NCBI RefSeq assembly: GCF_901709675.1
Contig: NC_051089.1
Location: forward strand, 2,297,476 to 2,361,475
DNA from: Syngnathus acus
Lineage: Eukaryota > Chordata > Actinopteri > Syngnathiformes > Syngnathidae
Length of the DNA: 64,000 bases
Direction of reading: 5' to 3'
Positions within the stretch are counted from its first letter, which is position 1, and every line of letters begins with the position of its first letter. The translations under genes and the position numbers were made by a program. Below, one piece after another: positions 12,501 to 23,796 of the stretch. The notes under the pieces are model-generated. The model did not search any database. It had not been told where the DNA came from and saw only the letters and a program-made list of their open reading frames with translations.

Positions 12501-14581
12501 TAAGCAGTCCTCCCTTCACCTCCTCTCCCCGCTCAAGCTGGGCCTTGATCTCACTGAGCCTCTTATCAATGTGAATAACGCCTGGGAGCAGACACACACA
12601 GAGAAGGTGGGATGAATAGAGGGGGAGTAGAGAAAGGGTAGTGAAAGAAAGAAAAGAAATGAAAGAGCAGGTTATGTAAGAAACAGAAGTCACACAAACT
12701 AAAGATTTTCACTTTAATCACCATTTCGGAAGTTTGGGAAAAGGAGAGCCTTTTAGAAATAATCTCAAATTGTACGTTTGTAGCTACCTGGACATTTTGC
12801 ACGAATATACAGTACAACTGAAGCGTTAAATGACGTCGCCATCTTACTGAATTTGAAGAGGCCGTCCCAAGAGAAGCAGAACTCCTCCCAAGGTTTTGGG
12901 ATGATGGGCCGAAGCCACTTAGGGATGGCTCCGGCATACATGGTAGTCTTGAAGGAACTGAACATGAGGTGCAGTGCGTTGATGTAGTCTTGAGTTTCTT
13001 TGGGAATCTCATTTTCCAGACAGCCTAAACGACACTCGTACAAAATGGCCGCGATACCTGCAAAGACAAAAGAGAAAGATTGCATCACCCCGAACAGCAA
13101 CCTGGCTCGTTCCACTCATCACAAAGCTACGTTGTCTTTTACGAACCTTCCATGGCGTATTTGAAGAAGAGGTCATTCACGTTGGGCACAGTTGCTCCAT
13201 CCGCCGCCTGGCTACGCACAATACAAACTCTCTTGATCAGGTCATCTACCACGTTGTTAATATCTTCGGAGAAGACCGCCACATCCCGGGGGCGCATGAT
13301 GAGCTGCCTAAGGACACTTCGCATTTTCAGCCAATGCTCACCCTCCCTGTAGAAAATGTCATACTTTGTATGAATGACTTTCAATCAATAGACAGCAATG
13401 TGAGTGATGGCCAATTGTACCGATACAATTGTTTATTGATTTCTGCTTAACCCAGCAATATGTACTGTCCATAATCTATTAGCCATGCCACTTTATTGAA
13501 AGAAAAACTACTCACGCGGAGATGAGACCTGTGGAACGTCCCCTCATGTCTCTGTACTCTTTCCAGGACTCCATGTTGGCTCTCTGGGGGGCCACACCTT
13601 CAGCCCTCAGCACCTCAGCCACCAGATCACGACCGGCGATGGAGACCACCAGTTGAGGCCCAAAACGGGATTTAAAAATGTTCCCATATTTCTTGCTGTG
13701 CTCCATCTATCACACATCGGCAACCATTAACAGATGTTGACAATATTCTCGTTTGCTCCTCTTTATTTAAGATGTTGTATAAATGATCTGTAACAATACT
13801 TCACGGACTACATGTGCAAATATTTGCGTGTCTCACACACGATTTAGAATTTTTGTGAAGATTGCAATAAGACAATTTTGAAGAGCATGGATGGATGGTG
13901 CTACATATTCCAGCTGAGCCCCTGCAGTATTTTATTAGATCGGCACCCCCGCGACCATGAAAAGGATATGCGGTATTGAATATGGATGGATGGATTTTAA
14001 AATATAATTGGGGTTTATTTTGGCACCTGGAAAAAAATCCGGGAGCAAGTACCTGGATTGGTGGGGTGATTATGAATCACTACCTGCGTGAATCAAAACA
14101 ATGCACGGGCCATAGTGAAAAAAACAATATATACAATCCCGATCAGGTGCATACACTCGAAAATAAACGATGAGCATATTGTGATAAAAAAACAAGTTAC
14201 TTTGGTTTACGCACAGTGGTTTGGAAATACTAAAACGGACAATTGGCGTGATGCGCTTCCATCCAGAGGCATTGAATCCATTTTTACCTGGATTTGATGA
14301 ATTCTACTAAAACCGTCCCTCCAGAAAAATTCGACGAGGTTGGACGTCGTGCTGGGGCCGGGCATCTCTTTCAAACTCTTAACTCTTCTGTTCTTGTCTG
14401 CGATTTGCGCCGCTGTGATGAGACCCGGGGAGACGCTGTCCTCGTCTGTTGACGCGGGGATCCCAAAAGCCTCGCTGGCTGCCGACTTGTGCAATGCCCG
14501 CAATGTGACCACCATCTTATTCAGATGGTCCCCGTGCAAATATTTCCAGCAAGTTCCCGTAAAATTACTGAACAGGGCCAT
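9513..14581 (-). CDS. cyp27c1: cytochrome P450 27C1 (all-trans retinol 3,4-desaturase)
   Basis: A mitochondrial P450 that, by family knowledge, converts vitamin A1 to A2 (3,4-didehydroretinol) in fish and amphibian retinal pigment epithelium and so red-shifts visual pigments. Nine coding exons: 14288-14581, 13516-13706, 13147-13346, 12848-13057, 12418-12581, 10309-10475, 10103-10181, 9707-9910, 9513-9632, giving 542 residues. Visible are a basic, Ser/Ala-rich N-terminus fitting a mitochondrial presequence, the MPGPSTTSNLVEFF entry motif, MYAGAIPKWLRP, the I-helix AGVDTT (about residue 350), the K-helix ETLR (about 407) and the heme loop FGYGIRSCIG with Cys near 487. The exon 1-2 sequence (FFWRDGFSRIHQIQ) and the C-terminal KTHGLL fit CYP27C1 better than CYP27A1 or B1. 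The start is the first in-frame ATG and begins with MALF, as family members do after their leader. No catalytic residue is missing. Confidence 0.95.
11852..12178. mobile_element. hAT-type MITE with 8-bp target duplication
   Basis: A 327-base insert in the large cyp27c1 intron 5. It begins TAGGGGTGTCAAACTCA and its other end, read inward on the opposite strand, begins CACAGGTGTCAAAGTCA, so the ends are imperfect inverted repeats. It is flanked on both sides by the same 8 bases, GTCTATGG (11844-11851 and 12179-12186). Eight-base duplications and these GGTGTCAAA ends with internal GCGGGCC blocks are typical of hAT elements. It has no coding capacity, so it is non-autonomous. Confidence 0.85.
13886..13995. 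repeat. teleost interspersed repeat fragment
   Basis: A block with ATGGATGG at both ends around CAGCTGAGCCCCTGCAG and CACCCCCGCGACCATG. On the other strand this reads as the common fish repeat with a GTCGCGGGGGTGC core. It lies in cyp27c1 intron 1. The class (LINE tail or other) cannot be decided by eye. Confidence 0.5.
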
Positions 14582-16114
14582 TTTTTTTGTGACTCCGTCC
14601 CGTGCGTAAAATCGACCTCAGCAGCGTTTACATGGAGCACGTGCTCGTCCTCCGTGGTACGATTACGTGAAGTTGGTGCGGTTGTGTTGTGAAACGCTTT
14701 TAAACGGTGCCTTGTGCGATGAAAGACGAGGATTGGATGTTTGCTTCGGGAGACCTCTGTATACGGATGTGGGCGTTTCCTTACGCCCCCCCTTAAAAAA
14801 ACTTCTGGTCCATCCTTTCTTTGAGAAAAGGAGGGGAGAGGTATTACAACATGCCCCCCAAAACTCTGTTACGTCACTTCAATCAATCGGCATGTCGTGA
14901 ACCCGCAAACACAGCGAATGTACACAAAACCAACATACAGTCAATTACATGACCACAATTATTACGCGCGGTGATGCATCTATGCAGACATTAATTCAAA
15001 TATTTCTCATCACTTCATTCCGAACCAAGTGGCCTCAAGTGTTAGGAGGCAGGACACAAAAACATGATTCACAGAGAACAGAACCCAGCTTCGGCTGGCA
15101 AATTTGAATGGACGAAGGTGGACACTTTCCCACGCTCACTTCTTTGGCACGCTGCACAATGCACGAGACGCTATATGCCATTCTTGAAGTTCTATTGGAG
15201 CAAATTCTCTTGACTTTAAAAGCAAAAACTACAACCCCCAAATCTCGTCCCAAACATTTCCTTATACTTCCAGTGAAAATAAACATTGCCTTTTGTCACC
15301 CAAAGAATTTCGCACCTTGAACATTGATAGGCTAAGAATAAATTGGAACTTTGATAAACCTTGTAAAAACATGAAAAAAGAAGGCCAATGCTACCGATGA
15401 AATGCTAGTATAAAGAGTAGTATGTGAATTTTATTGAATATTTTGCATGTGTTTTTACAGCATTTTACAAAATTGCGTGTGACTGTTACAGTTTGACTTA
15501 CATATATCATTTTTATGCATCAGCCTTTGTCTGCTAAGATTCAAATGTTTTTTTTCCCAATACTAAAACAGGGTTAATCCACCTGTTAAAATCTAAATGA
15601 TGAAATTGGCTGGTCTTGCTTTATAGAGAGCTAAAACCAAATTAATTGTAATTTCCATCATCACAAAATTGTGTCAACATTTTTGTATGGCTCTAAAACC
15701 TTCTAATCTGCCACTAATCCTCACAAAAAAGGTATGAAAAAGTCATTAGTTTGAGATTAAAAAGCGAGGGGAAGATGGAAAATGCAATTTCCGGTTGTAC
15801 CCTTCAAAATAAAGTTTTCTTTCCAGGCGCAAACTTCAAACAAAGAGCGAAAAAATATACATGTATCCGAAGCAGGTACAGTAGCCTGATCGTAACTGAA
15901 CCACAACCGTAACAATCACAATGAATACAATTTACTAGATTATATTTTTGTAGGTGACTTCCTGTATCGGGGTGAACTACAACAGAGCATGCGCAGCCCT
16001 GCTCAAAATGTCGTCCTGGGTGAAGAGCGAAATGGAATGTTTTACATGGATCGCAATGACTTAAAACCAATTTTAGAAAACAAGTAAACGTGGTTTGTGC
16101 TAACCGGTGCCAGT
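14582..16114. other. divergent intergenic region between cyp27c1 and gpalpp1
   Basis: About 1.5 kb separates the two divergent start codons, so both promoters should lie here. No frame is supported and the middle part is AT-rich. A short CG-richer stretch just upstream of cyp27c1 (14582-14900) and the sequence at 15950-16114 are the likeliest promoter segments. That is inference from position. Confidence 0.4.
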
Positions 16115-17696
16115 ATGGCTTCCCAAAACTCAATAGGACCTGCTTTGCCCCCAAACTTTAAAAACGCGGACGATTCTGATGATGAACGTGACTGTGAGTA
16201 TAATTTACATTTTGAAATATTACGATACTAAATCACGTTTAAGTGTCATATCCATCATATATCTGTGATTAGTTGCTGGTCCCGCTTTGCCTCCTGGTTA
16301 CAAACGAAGAGAACAGTCCAGCTCGTCAGATGAAATTGAAGAAGTGATCGTCAAAAGAGTCAAGACGTCTGAAGACAAGCATGCAGAGTATGTAAATAAG
16401 TGCATGCTATTCATAAATGTAACGTGAACTGTACATAAACACAATCATAACATCTGTTATTTAAACAGAGTGGAGAAGACAAAAGCAGAAGATGACGATG
16501 GCTTCTTTGGACCAGCATTGCCACCAGGTTTTTGCAAGAAACAGAGCTCACCAGAAAGGTGACAGAATGCATGGAAAGCAAACGATTTGGATAATTCATT
16601 GTTCTGGGCTAAAGTTGTTGACATGTTCTTGCAGGCCACCTGTGCTGGGACCAGTTTTGCCTCCAGGGTTCCGCCGTGCAGTGAATGATGATGACGATGA
16701 TGGTGATGAAGAGGGTTTCCCTGGGCCTGCCTTGCCACCCGGCTACAAGGCTGACTCCCTCAGTAGCGAGGAGGAGGATGACTTGATTATTGGACCCATG
16801 CCATCCGACGGTCCAGTTCAAAATACAGTGGCTCTGGACATTGAACGCAGATCACGAATAATGAAAGACAAGCTGACTAAAGTTGTGAGTCGAAGCTTTT
16901 CTTATAGCTTTTCCATAAGTATTTTTTAACATCTACCATACCTTCTTTTTCTCATATGAAGTGTTGGTCGAGAAAAAAAAATACTCTCGTAATTGATTTT
17001 TCTGATGTGCATTGGTGCAAGTGTAATAAGGAATAATTAAATAATTTCTAGGATGTTCCAGAGGCGCCAACCCGAGACACTTGGATGACAGAGCTTCCAC
17101 CAGAACTACAACATATCGGTTTGGGGGCTCGCACTTTCAAGAAGAAGTCAGGTCCGGAGAAGGGTGACCGCTCCATTTGGACCGACACACCTGCAGACAC
17201 AGAGCGCAAGGCCAGGGTAAGAAAATTGTCATTCTTGGCTTATTGGCATCTCGTCATCATTTAAAGTCATAAAAACACAATCATTATGAGTTTCTTCTTG
17301 AACAATAGGAGCGCCTCGAGAAAAAAAAGACAGGGGAGACTGAGAAAGATTCTGCTCCACAAATCTCTGAAAAGGATTTGGAAATGGCGGACAAAGTGTC
17401 CAAATATAATGTAAGTTGTGACAACGTTTACTTGACAAGCAATATGTTCACAATCATCCTTATTTTTTTTATGAAAGAAAACGAAACGCTCAGAGTCTCT
17501 GCTGAGTTTGCATACGAAGAACCTGAAGGAGAAAGCAAAGCAGGTGGAAGACCAGCCGGTGGAGAGAAGAGCGTTTGATCGGGAAACTGACCTGAAGGTC
17601 AATCGCTTCGATGATGCACAGAAGCAGCGTCTGCTGAAGAAATCTCAGGAACTGAACACGCGCTTCTCCCACAGCAATGATAAGATGTTCCTTTAA
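16115..17696 (+). CDS. gpalpp1: GPALPP motifs-containing protein 1
   Basis: A nuclear protein of poorly known function carrying a DUF3752 C-terminal domain. Seven coding exons: 16115-16193, 16273-16387, 16469-16558, 16635-16884, 17052-17216, 17309-17410, 17478-17696, giving 339 residues (human about 340). The N-terminal half repeats the name-giving motif: IGPALPPNF, AGPALPPGY, FGPALPPGF, LGPVLPPGF, PGPALPPGY, IGPMPSDGP, separated by acidic linkers. The third-from-last repeat has V for A. The C-terminal half has the conserved WMTELPPELQ, SIWTDTP, KRSESLLSLH and ELNTRFSH blocks and ends KMFL. The neighbour gtf2f2 on the same strand is also its neighbour in mammals. Confidence 0.95.
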
Positions 17697-17728
17697 AGAC
17701 TGTGTTTATAGTCAAATGTTGTCCACCG

Positions 17729-17734
17729 AATAAA
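17729..17734 (+). terminator. gpalpp1 poly(A) signal
   Basis: AATAAA 33 bases after the gpalpp1 stop. The very short 3' UTR fits the tight spacing to gtf2f2. Confidence 0.6.
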
Positions 17735-18591
17735 ACACAGAAATGGACAACTATTTGGAAGATGAGGGCCGAGAGGTGGGGTTTGCATTTTTTTCTAGGA
17801 GATTAGTTTAATCTAGTCAGTGTAAAAATGTTATGACTAAGTAACATTTCTTCCCATGCCATTCCTTAAAATGGAAACATTGTAAATGTAGTTTTATTTT
17901 TTTCTGCTGTCAGTAAGAAATAGTAAACAATCGTTTCATATTGTTATAAAGTAATGTAGACTCAATGTAACTTCTGGAAATGCTCGTGATGTCATTGCTG
18001 CGCTTCAATGTCATTTTATACTATACATAAAAAACATTTTATTTTTTAAATTCGATAAGAAAATTTACCATTGAACTAATGCTGTTGCCCAAGGGAACTC
18101 TGGAAAACACGAACTAGTGAAATTATATCTACCACAAAAAAATCTGCAACAGACCCAAATTATCATCTCGTCTCTTGATGTTGTGTTTCAGAGATGATCT
18201 GTTTATTATTTTTTGTAAGAAAATAAAGTGTTCAGTGTATTGTGAAATTAGATTCACATTATTTTCTTCTCTAATGTCATGTAAAACCTTTTCTAATGTA
18301 GAGGCACCAGTTATAAATGTTTTTCCTAAAAAGGTGTTTTGTGTCAGAGTAAATGTCAACCTCACTATTCAATGCATGATTGGATAGTCATAAGCGGGGT
18401 AACAATAAATTATAATCACTAATTATATTTACAATGTACACGTATTCGTCAACTGCGAATTGGCATGAAATATAAAAGACAAATGCCCTCGATATTTTTG
18501 GACCTTCTAAGGCACCGTCTTACAGTACTCATGCGCGAAATACTTAGAACAAAAAGCTTCATTGCAAGATTTTAAATACAACAACGTTACA
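17735..18591. other. intergenic, gpalpp1 to gtf2f2
   Basis: About 860 bases of AT-rich sequence. I see no supported frame or repeat. The gtf2f2 promoter should lie in the last few hundred bases. Confidence 0.5.
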
Positions 18592-21214
18592 ATGACAGAG
18601 AAAGCAGGAGAAGTAGATTTAACCGGTGCTAAACTAAATACAGGCGTTTGGCTTGTAAAGGTATGTACATGTATTTAAATATTCGAAATACGAACACTCA
18701 ACGGTTAGCTAACTCGGCTAACGATCGCTTCTACAATATTTCGATTGCAGTATTTTTTTTCAAAATCAACTTCAATCGTCGTCTTTGCAACACACAACGA
18801 GAACGATGATTAAAAAAATTTAAATAAGCTAAACGTTTCTCCTTCGTGATCGTGGTTCCTTCCCATTGTGCTCATTTGAGGAAGTTGTTCTGCATAACAG
18901 CAAGATTTGACCATATTTGATACAAGACTGTTTATTGTGGTAAGTGGAGCTTTTCCCAAAATGCATCCTGTAAACAAATAAACTTCTGATTCTTCAGGTG
19001 CCCAAGTACCTCTCTCACCAATGGGCAAAAGCCACAGGAAGAGGCGAAGTCGGGAAACTCAGAATCACCAAGTATGTTTTGTTATTATGGTTTATTACCA
19101 TTAATTATTTTGTTATTCCACTTTATTGACATACTGTCTTTTTCTTTCAAGGAAAGGTAATCTAGGGAAACCAGAGGTAAGAACTAGTATGGTATATCAG
19201 CTACCACTATTTGTCATTATGGTAATCGGTAGTTATGCTGTAATATGTTGACCTTTGTCATTATTCCTTGCAGGTGTCTTTTACTTTAAATGAAGAGTTG
19301 ACTGCTATTGATGGGATAGAGGACAAGACAGTGTCTGCACCTCGGGAACATCCGTTGACAATGCAGACGGTGGGAGGTCAGACATTGGCAGTATTCACAG
19401 AGATGACATCGGGTGAGTATTTTTTCCCCTCATCTTTGAGCTATACTTGGGAGTGCTGGGTTGTTCTACTGTCTCAAATATTGAGAAAGAGCTCACCAAT
19501 AGATTTGGACATTAGTGAGCAATATTTCGGAGAACTTGTACAGTCACGTTTTTTTTGTTCTGCTTGTGAAAAACGGAAGCAAGCACAAGTGTTGTTAGTC
19601 AGAGCGCTTTCAAAACAATCATCCGAAAGGTTTTATTATGATACAAAGAAGAAAAAAAAAAGATGCTCTGACTCGATGTGGGCAGTGAGCGTGCCTTGTG
19701 TGAACTTGGGCAGCACCGTCGTTTGTGGTTGTTGTGTTTGTGGTGGTGGGTCAGGTTTTCTCTGCTCGCTGCTTGTGAGAGCTTTCTTGCTTTGCTGGTG
19801 TGCACGCGCGCTCATGTGTTCAATAGCGTTGGCTTGAATTCATTTCCCCCGGTGATAAAACGTGTGCAACTAAACCCTGGGAGTGGCTCTGATTGTGGAT
19901 TCCCCCTCCTCCCTCTATTTTCCACCCCACATATCTATTTTTTATTTGACCATCCCTCCCTCCCCCCCTGTAGGCCAATCAGAAGAGAGATCTGATGGTG
20001 GCAGCTCAGGTTCGGGGGCAGGGGCTGGTCCAGGTGAGTTCACCTTGTTAGGTGAATCACACACAAGTGATAGTTTCTCGTCATCCTAAGATGCCGAAAT
20101 TTTTTTGGTTGTGCCTTGGAAGATGCAAACACCAGAACGGTAGCTTCTTGATTTAAACATTTCGATACGAGGTACCTTAGGTGGATTATTGGGTGATTGA
20201 AAGTCAACATTTCGCTCTGAATCTGTCAATTTGTGGGCTTTGATAATGCAAATATTTTACAAATCGAATATTCTTTCAAATACCAATTGTGATATGCATT
20301 TCCCCCCCCCCCCTCCAGATAAAATTGCTTTGGAGGGAGTTGTGGTGCAGAGAGCAGATTGCAGGCCGGCTGTAAGTGAAGGCTATATGAAGCTTAAGAG
20401 GTGAGAGACTTGTGTCTTAAGCGAAACTCATTTCGACAAGTTTAAGAATTTTATTTTTACAAGTCTACCACTGCATTGAGAACCGTGAAATATTTTGCTC
20501 AGACCGCAATTGTCTTTTTGCCACAAAGCAAAAAATGCTCATGTTGATCTTGAAACAGGTTACAAATCGAAGAGTCCACCAAGCCGATCCGGCTGTCGCT
20601 GCAGTTAGCAAAACCAGTCACCAACAACTTCAAACCTAAGGCCGACCATGCGTACAACGTAAGGACAGCTCACATTTGTCTTCTCATTCGAATTGCATGT
20701 TGTACAATCTGTTAGCGGCATACCTCATGTTGCTAACAAGTGTATAAATTTCTTACTGTATTAATCGTTCATATTATTTGGTCAGCATGTTGTGGATCAC
20801 AATTCAGGGCTTGGATAGGAAGTACCTATCTCTCTGCTTTATGTCTATCAGATTGAGTATGAGAGGAAAAAGAAGGAAGAAGGCAAGAGAGCAAGAGCGG
20901 ACAAGCAGCAGGTGTTGGACATGTTATTTTCTGCTTTTGAGAAGCACCAATACTACAACATCAAAGACCTGGTGGACATTACCAAACAGCCCGTGGTGAG
21001 ACAGCACTTTGAATTTACTTTACAGGGTTATTCGAATGTTGCTTTCAGAGTATATATATGTTGATTGCAACATTTTCGGACTCATTCACAGATTTATCTC
21101 AAGGAAATCCTGCGCGACATCGGCATCTACAACGTGAAAGGGACGCACAAGAACACTTGGGAGCTAAAGCCCGAGTATCGACATTATCAAGGCGAGGAAA
21201 AAGTAGATGAATAG
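18592..21214 (+). CDS. gtf2f2: general transcription factor IIF subunit 2 (RAP30)
   Basis: The small subunit of TFIIF, which binds RNA polymerase II and recruits it to the preinitiation complex in the nucleus. Nine coding exons: 18592-18660, 18998-19071, 19152-19176, 19274-19412, 19974-20033, 20319-20400, 20559-20658, 20852-20995, 21092-21214, giving 271 residues (human 249). Visible are the N-terminal dimerisation domain (TGVWLVKVPKYLSHQW, then KLRITKK and VSFTLNEELTAI), a variable Ser/Gly linker (SGSGAGAGP) that accounts for the extra length, the central LEGVVVQRADCRP and YMKLKRLQIEES blocks, and the C-terminal winged helix (YYNIKDLVDITKQP, YLKEILRDIGIYN, NTWELKPEYRHY). Exon 3 is a 25-base microexon. 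Confidence 0.96.
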
Positions 21215-21482
21215 GACGAGATAGTTTGATGTGATGGTTGACTCCATCACCCAGTGTGCCGTGGAACCTCAATTTGCAAACACTTGGAAATTTGTGTGTA
21301 ACAAACTGTGTAAATATTTGTGGATCATGTGTGGGGTATAAATGTTTTAATAGCATGTTTACAAAAGCATGATGACAGACTGCATCACAGTTTTATGCCT
21401 TATTTTTGTGATTTTTTTCTTAGCATTTCCTTCATCTCCACCCATTGAAATATTTTCTAAATACAGTATGAAAAGCATCTGT

Positions 21483-21488
21483 AATAAA
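21483..21488 (+). terminator. gtf2f2 poly(A) signal
   Basis: AATAAA about 270 bases after the gtf2f2 stop, with no earlier canonical signal noticed. Confidence 0.55.
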
Positions 21489-21566
21489 TAAGATTTTGAT
21501 TAGATGTCATGTGAAAATGTTTTAATGATTATCCATGATACAGTAATGCAAAATGAGTTTTCAGTT

Positions 21567-22990
21567 TCACTGAATCCAAGTCCTGGCAGGTTTTGTTGCC
21601 ACAGGTAACGTCGACTTTGTCCTGCCGTGAGACATTTTACTCCTGAAAGAAAACACAAGCTATGAATAACCAATTATATAAACCTCATATCGCAATATAA
21701 AACTGCTCAGTAGTTCTAGATACAACTGCACAGACAAAAGGTGGCTAATATTAGATTCTTTCCCAATTGAAATCCAACTGACTGTAGATGGCAAGAAAGC
21801 AAGCGACACAAAGAAAGACAATGCTTGATATGTATTCCCCAATTCAAACTGTGCTGCCAAGTTAGAGTAGCAGTCAGAAAGCGAGAGGAAAGTTTAGTTT
21901 TGCATCTCTTTGCAAACCCAGAAACCAATGCAACTTGCTTCGGGTCTATCAGTGGATGCATCATGACGCATGGGACCACAACCAGCACTGACGTGAACTG
22001 GTCGACATGGCTTCACTGCAAAGTGTCTGATGTAAACGAGTCGCTGCCATTTTGATCAAGGGGAAAATATTTACACTATGGGAACTTTATATGTGTATAT
22101 TTGTAATATTAAAAATAGTTTTGCATAGAAATTCACCAAACAAAATCAATGTACAGCTCACCGGCAACCTTCTGAAACATTTGTTTTCCCTCAGGCAAAC
22201 ATGAGTGATCACTCTTCTTAGTGGCATGTCGACTTTGTCCATCATGGCCAGCAGATGAGGCAGTTCATCCTGTTTCTCTTCTTGCTTAACCCTGAGCAAA
22301 AAGACGACAATTTTGGCATGCAAGTTTGCTACACACATTATTTTCAGTGTCATATTTCATATGTCGTCCCTTATTCAATCCGAGACACCATGAGACGGGT
22401 GTGCAGAAAGCGCAGGGACAGTTATTATTGCATCTGAAATAATAAAACCCAGAATCTCTCACAACAGGAGTGCCCAGGCTGTCAAAGATGCAGCTACGGT
22501 CCCCACCATACTACAACATACCAAAGTAGAGTAACACAGACATTCTGTAATAATCAGGTTTTTAATGATATTCGACACTTACAGGCAAAATGTCATCCAT
22601 CATCAGAAGTGTGTGTCCACGTGTTCAAATGGCCTGTGAACATCTGGAGGGGTGGACATAAAATAAATTGGTATCTTCACAACTTTGTTTTATACACAAC
22701 TTTTTAGAGTTTGGGCCAAGCCGACGAAGCCAAAACGCAACGCATTTCTGATATTACTTAAGAAAATATTACAATTTTGCTCGAGTAACTAGTCTTCACA
22801 CGCGGGTTAGCATTAGCCACACGAGCCCATGACGGCCACGAGGGAGGTTCAAATCTTAAGATCACTGCAAAGCTGTCGCGCCGTACTTACAATATTTACA
22901 ATATTGCACGATCACGCAGTTAAATGACAGGCTTGCGACTTCTCGACTGCAAGAGGAGATACGAACCATAAAGCAAGGAAGAACCCATGG
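21567..22990 (-). other. unrecognised spliced transcript unit
   Basis: On the minus strand a chain of plausible exons is delimited by good splice sites: about 22891-22990 (donor GTAAGT), 22583-22643 (acceptor CTCCAG, donor GTAAGT), 22463-22510 (acceptor TGTAG, donor GTGAGA), 22162-22291 or 22162-22284 (acceptor GCTCAG or TTAAG, donor GTGAGC), and one starting at 21642 (acceptor TTTCAG). Candidate coding pieces are MMDDILP, then YGGDRSCIFDSLGTPV, then EEKQDELPHLLAMMDKVDMP, or in another frame LPEGKQMFQKVA. I could not join all the exons in a single open frame and recognise no family. It may be a small protein gene whose frame I have not resolved, or a non-coding RNA. Confidence 0.35.
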
Positions 22991-23350
22991 CGACGATTCT
23001 GACTTCACGTGTCGCGCGGAACGGGTTGGTTCCAACTCGTTATTTTTGGAGTAGCCAATAAAAGAAAACGTCTTTTGTCAAATTTCTTCTCCGGCTGCAT
23101 TGCTTTGCTGGCAAAACAACCGATGACGCAGCAGCTCCTCGGCATTGTAAAGAGCGTTGTTTTTTAACTATTTTGTCGAAAACTATGCTGCTAATGGAGC
23201 TCGCCGTCGGAGAAGCTTCTCCTCGTGCACTTCTCGATCGACAAAATGGCTGCGGTAGCTAGGCAGGAAGTGACGCATCACCGGACCTCTTATCTGACGT
23301 CATGTGTGCTCACTTCCGCCTCTTTAAAGACGGCACCTTGATTGACGCAG
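22920..23350. promoter_or_regulatory. CG-rich candidate divergent promoter
   Basis: The local sequence is rich in CG dinucleotides (cacgtgtcgcgcggaacg, gtcggagaagcttctcctcg) and carries a CCAAT box (agtagccaataaaag near 23052). It sits between the minus-strand spliced unit and the plus-strand zinc-finger gene at 23797. Shared use is an inference from position and composition. Confidence 0.4.
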
Positions 23351-23796
23351 TTTAAATTTTAAAATTTTGAGTACAGTCACACAAAGTAATTAAAGGTATT
23401 CGGTGTATTTTTAAATTCCATTTGGTGTATTTTTTTAATCTTTAATATCGATTATCAATTTAGCAAGGCAAAGCAGTAATCATTTCAAATCAATGGGTGG
23501 CAGTAATGTCCTAATCCAGTTAGTAAAACGCCAAAAAAGGACAAGAAAAAAAGGACTGAGGATGAACATTAGCATCAACACACCCAAACAAGCTGGCGTG
23601 GTTGTTGTACCGGTTAATGCGTCGTTTCTTTTGTATGTATTTGTAAAAAACATCGTTGTTGTTTTTACTGCTTGGATAAACTCGTCTGAAGGTCCCTCAA
23701 ATTGGCTTCGCTTGTTGGCTGCAAACAAAGAGACGTGGAAGTTAGCCGCTAAAGCAAAGATCGAGTGTGTCAAGTGTTGTGATTGCCGAGTGAAAA

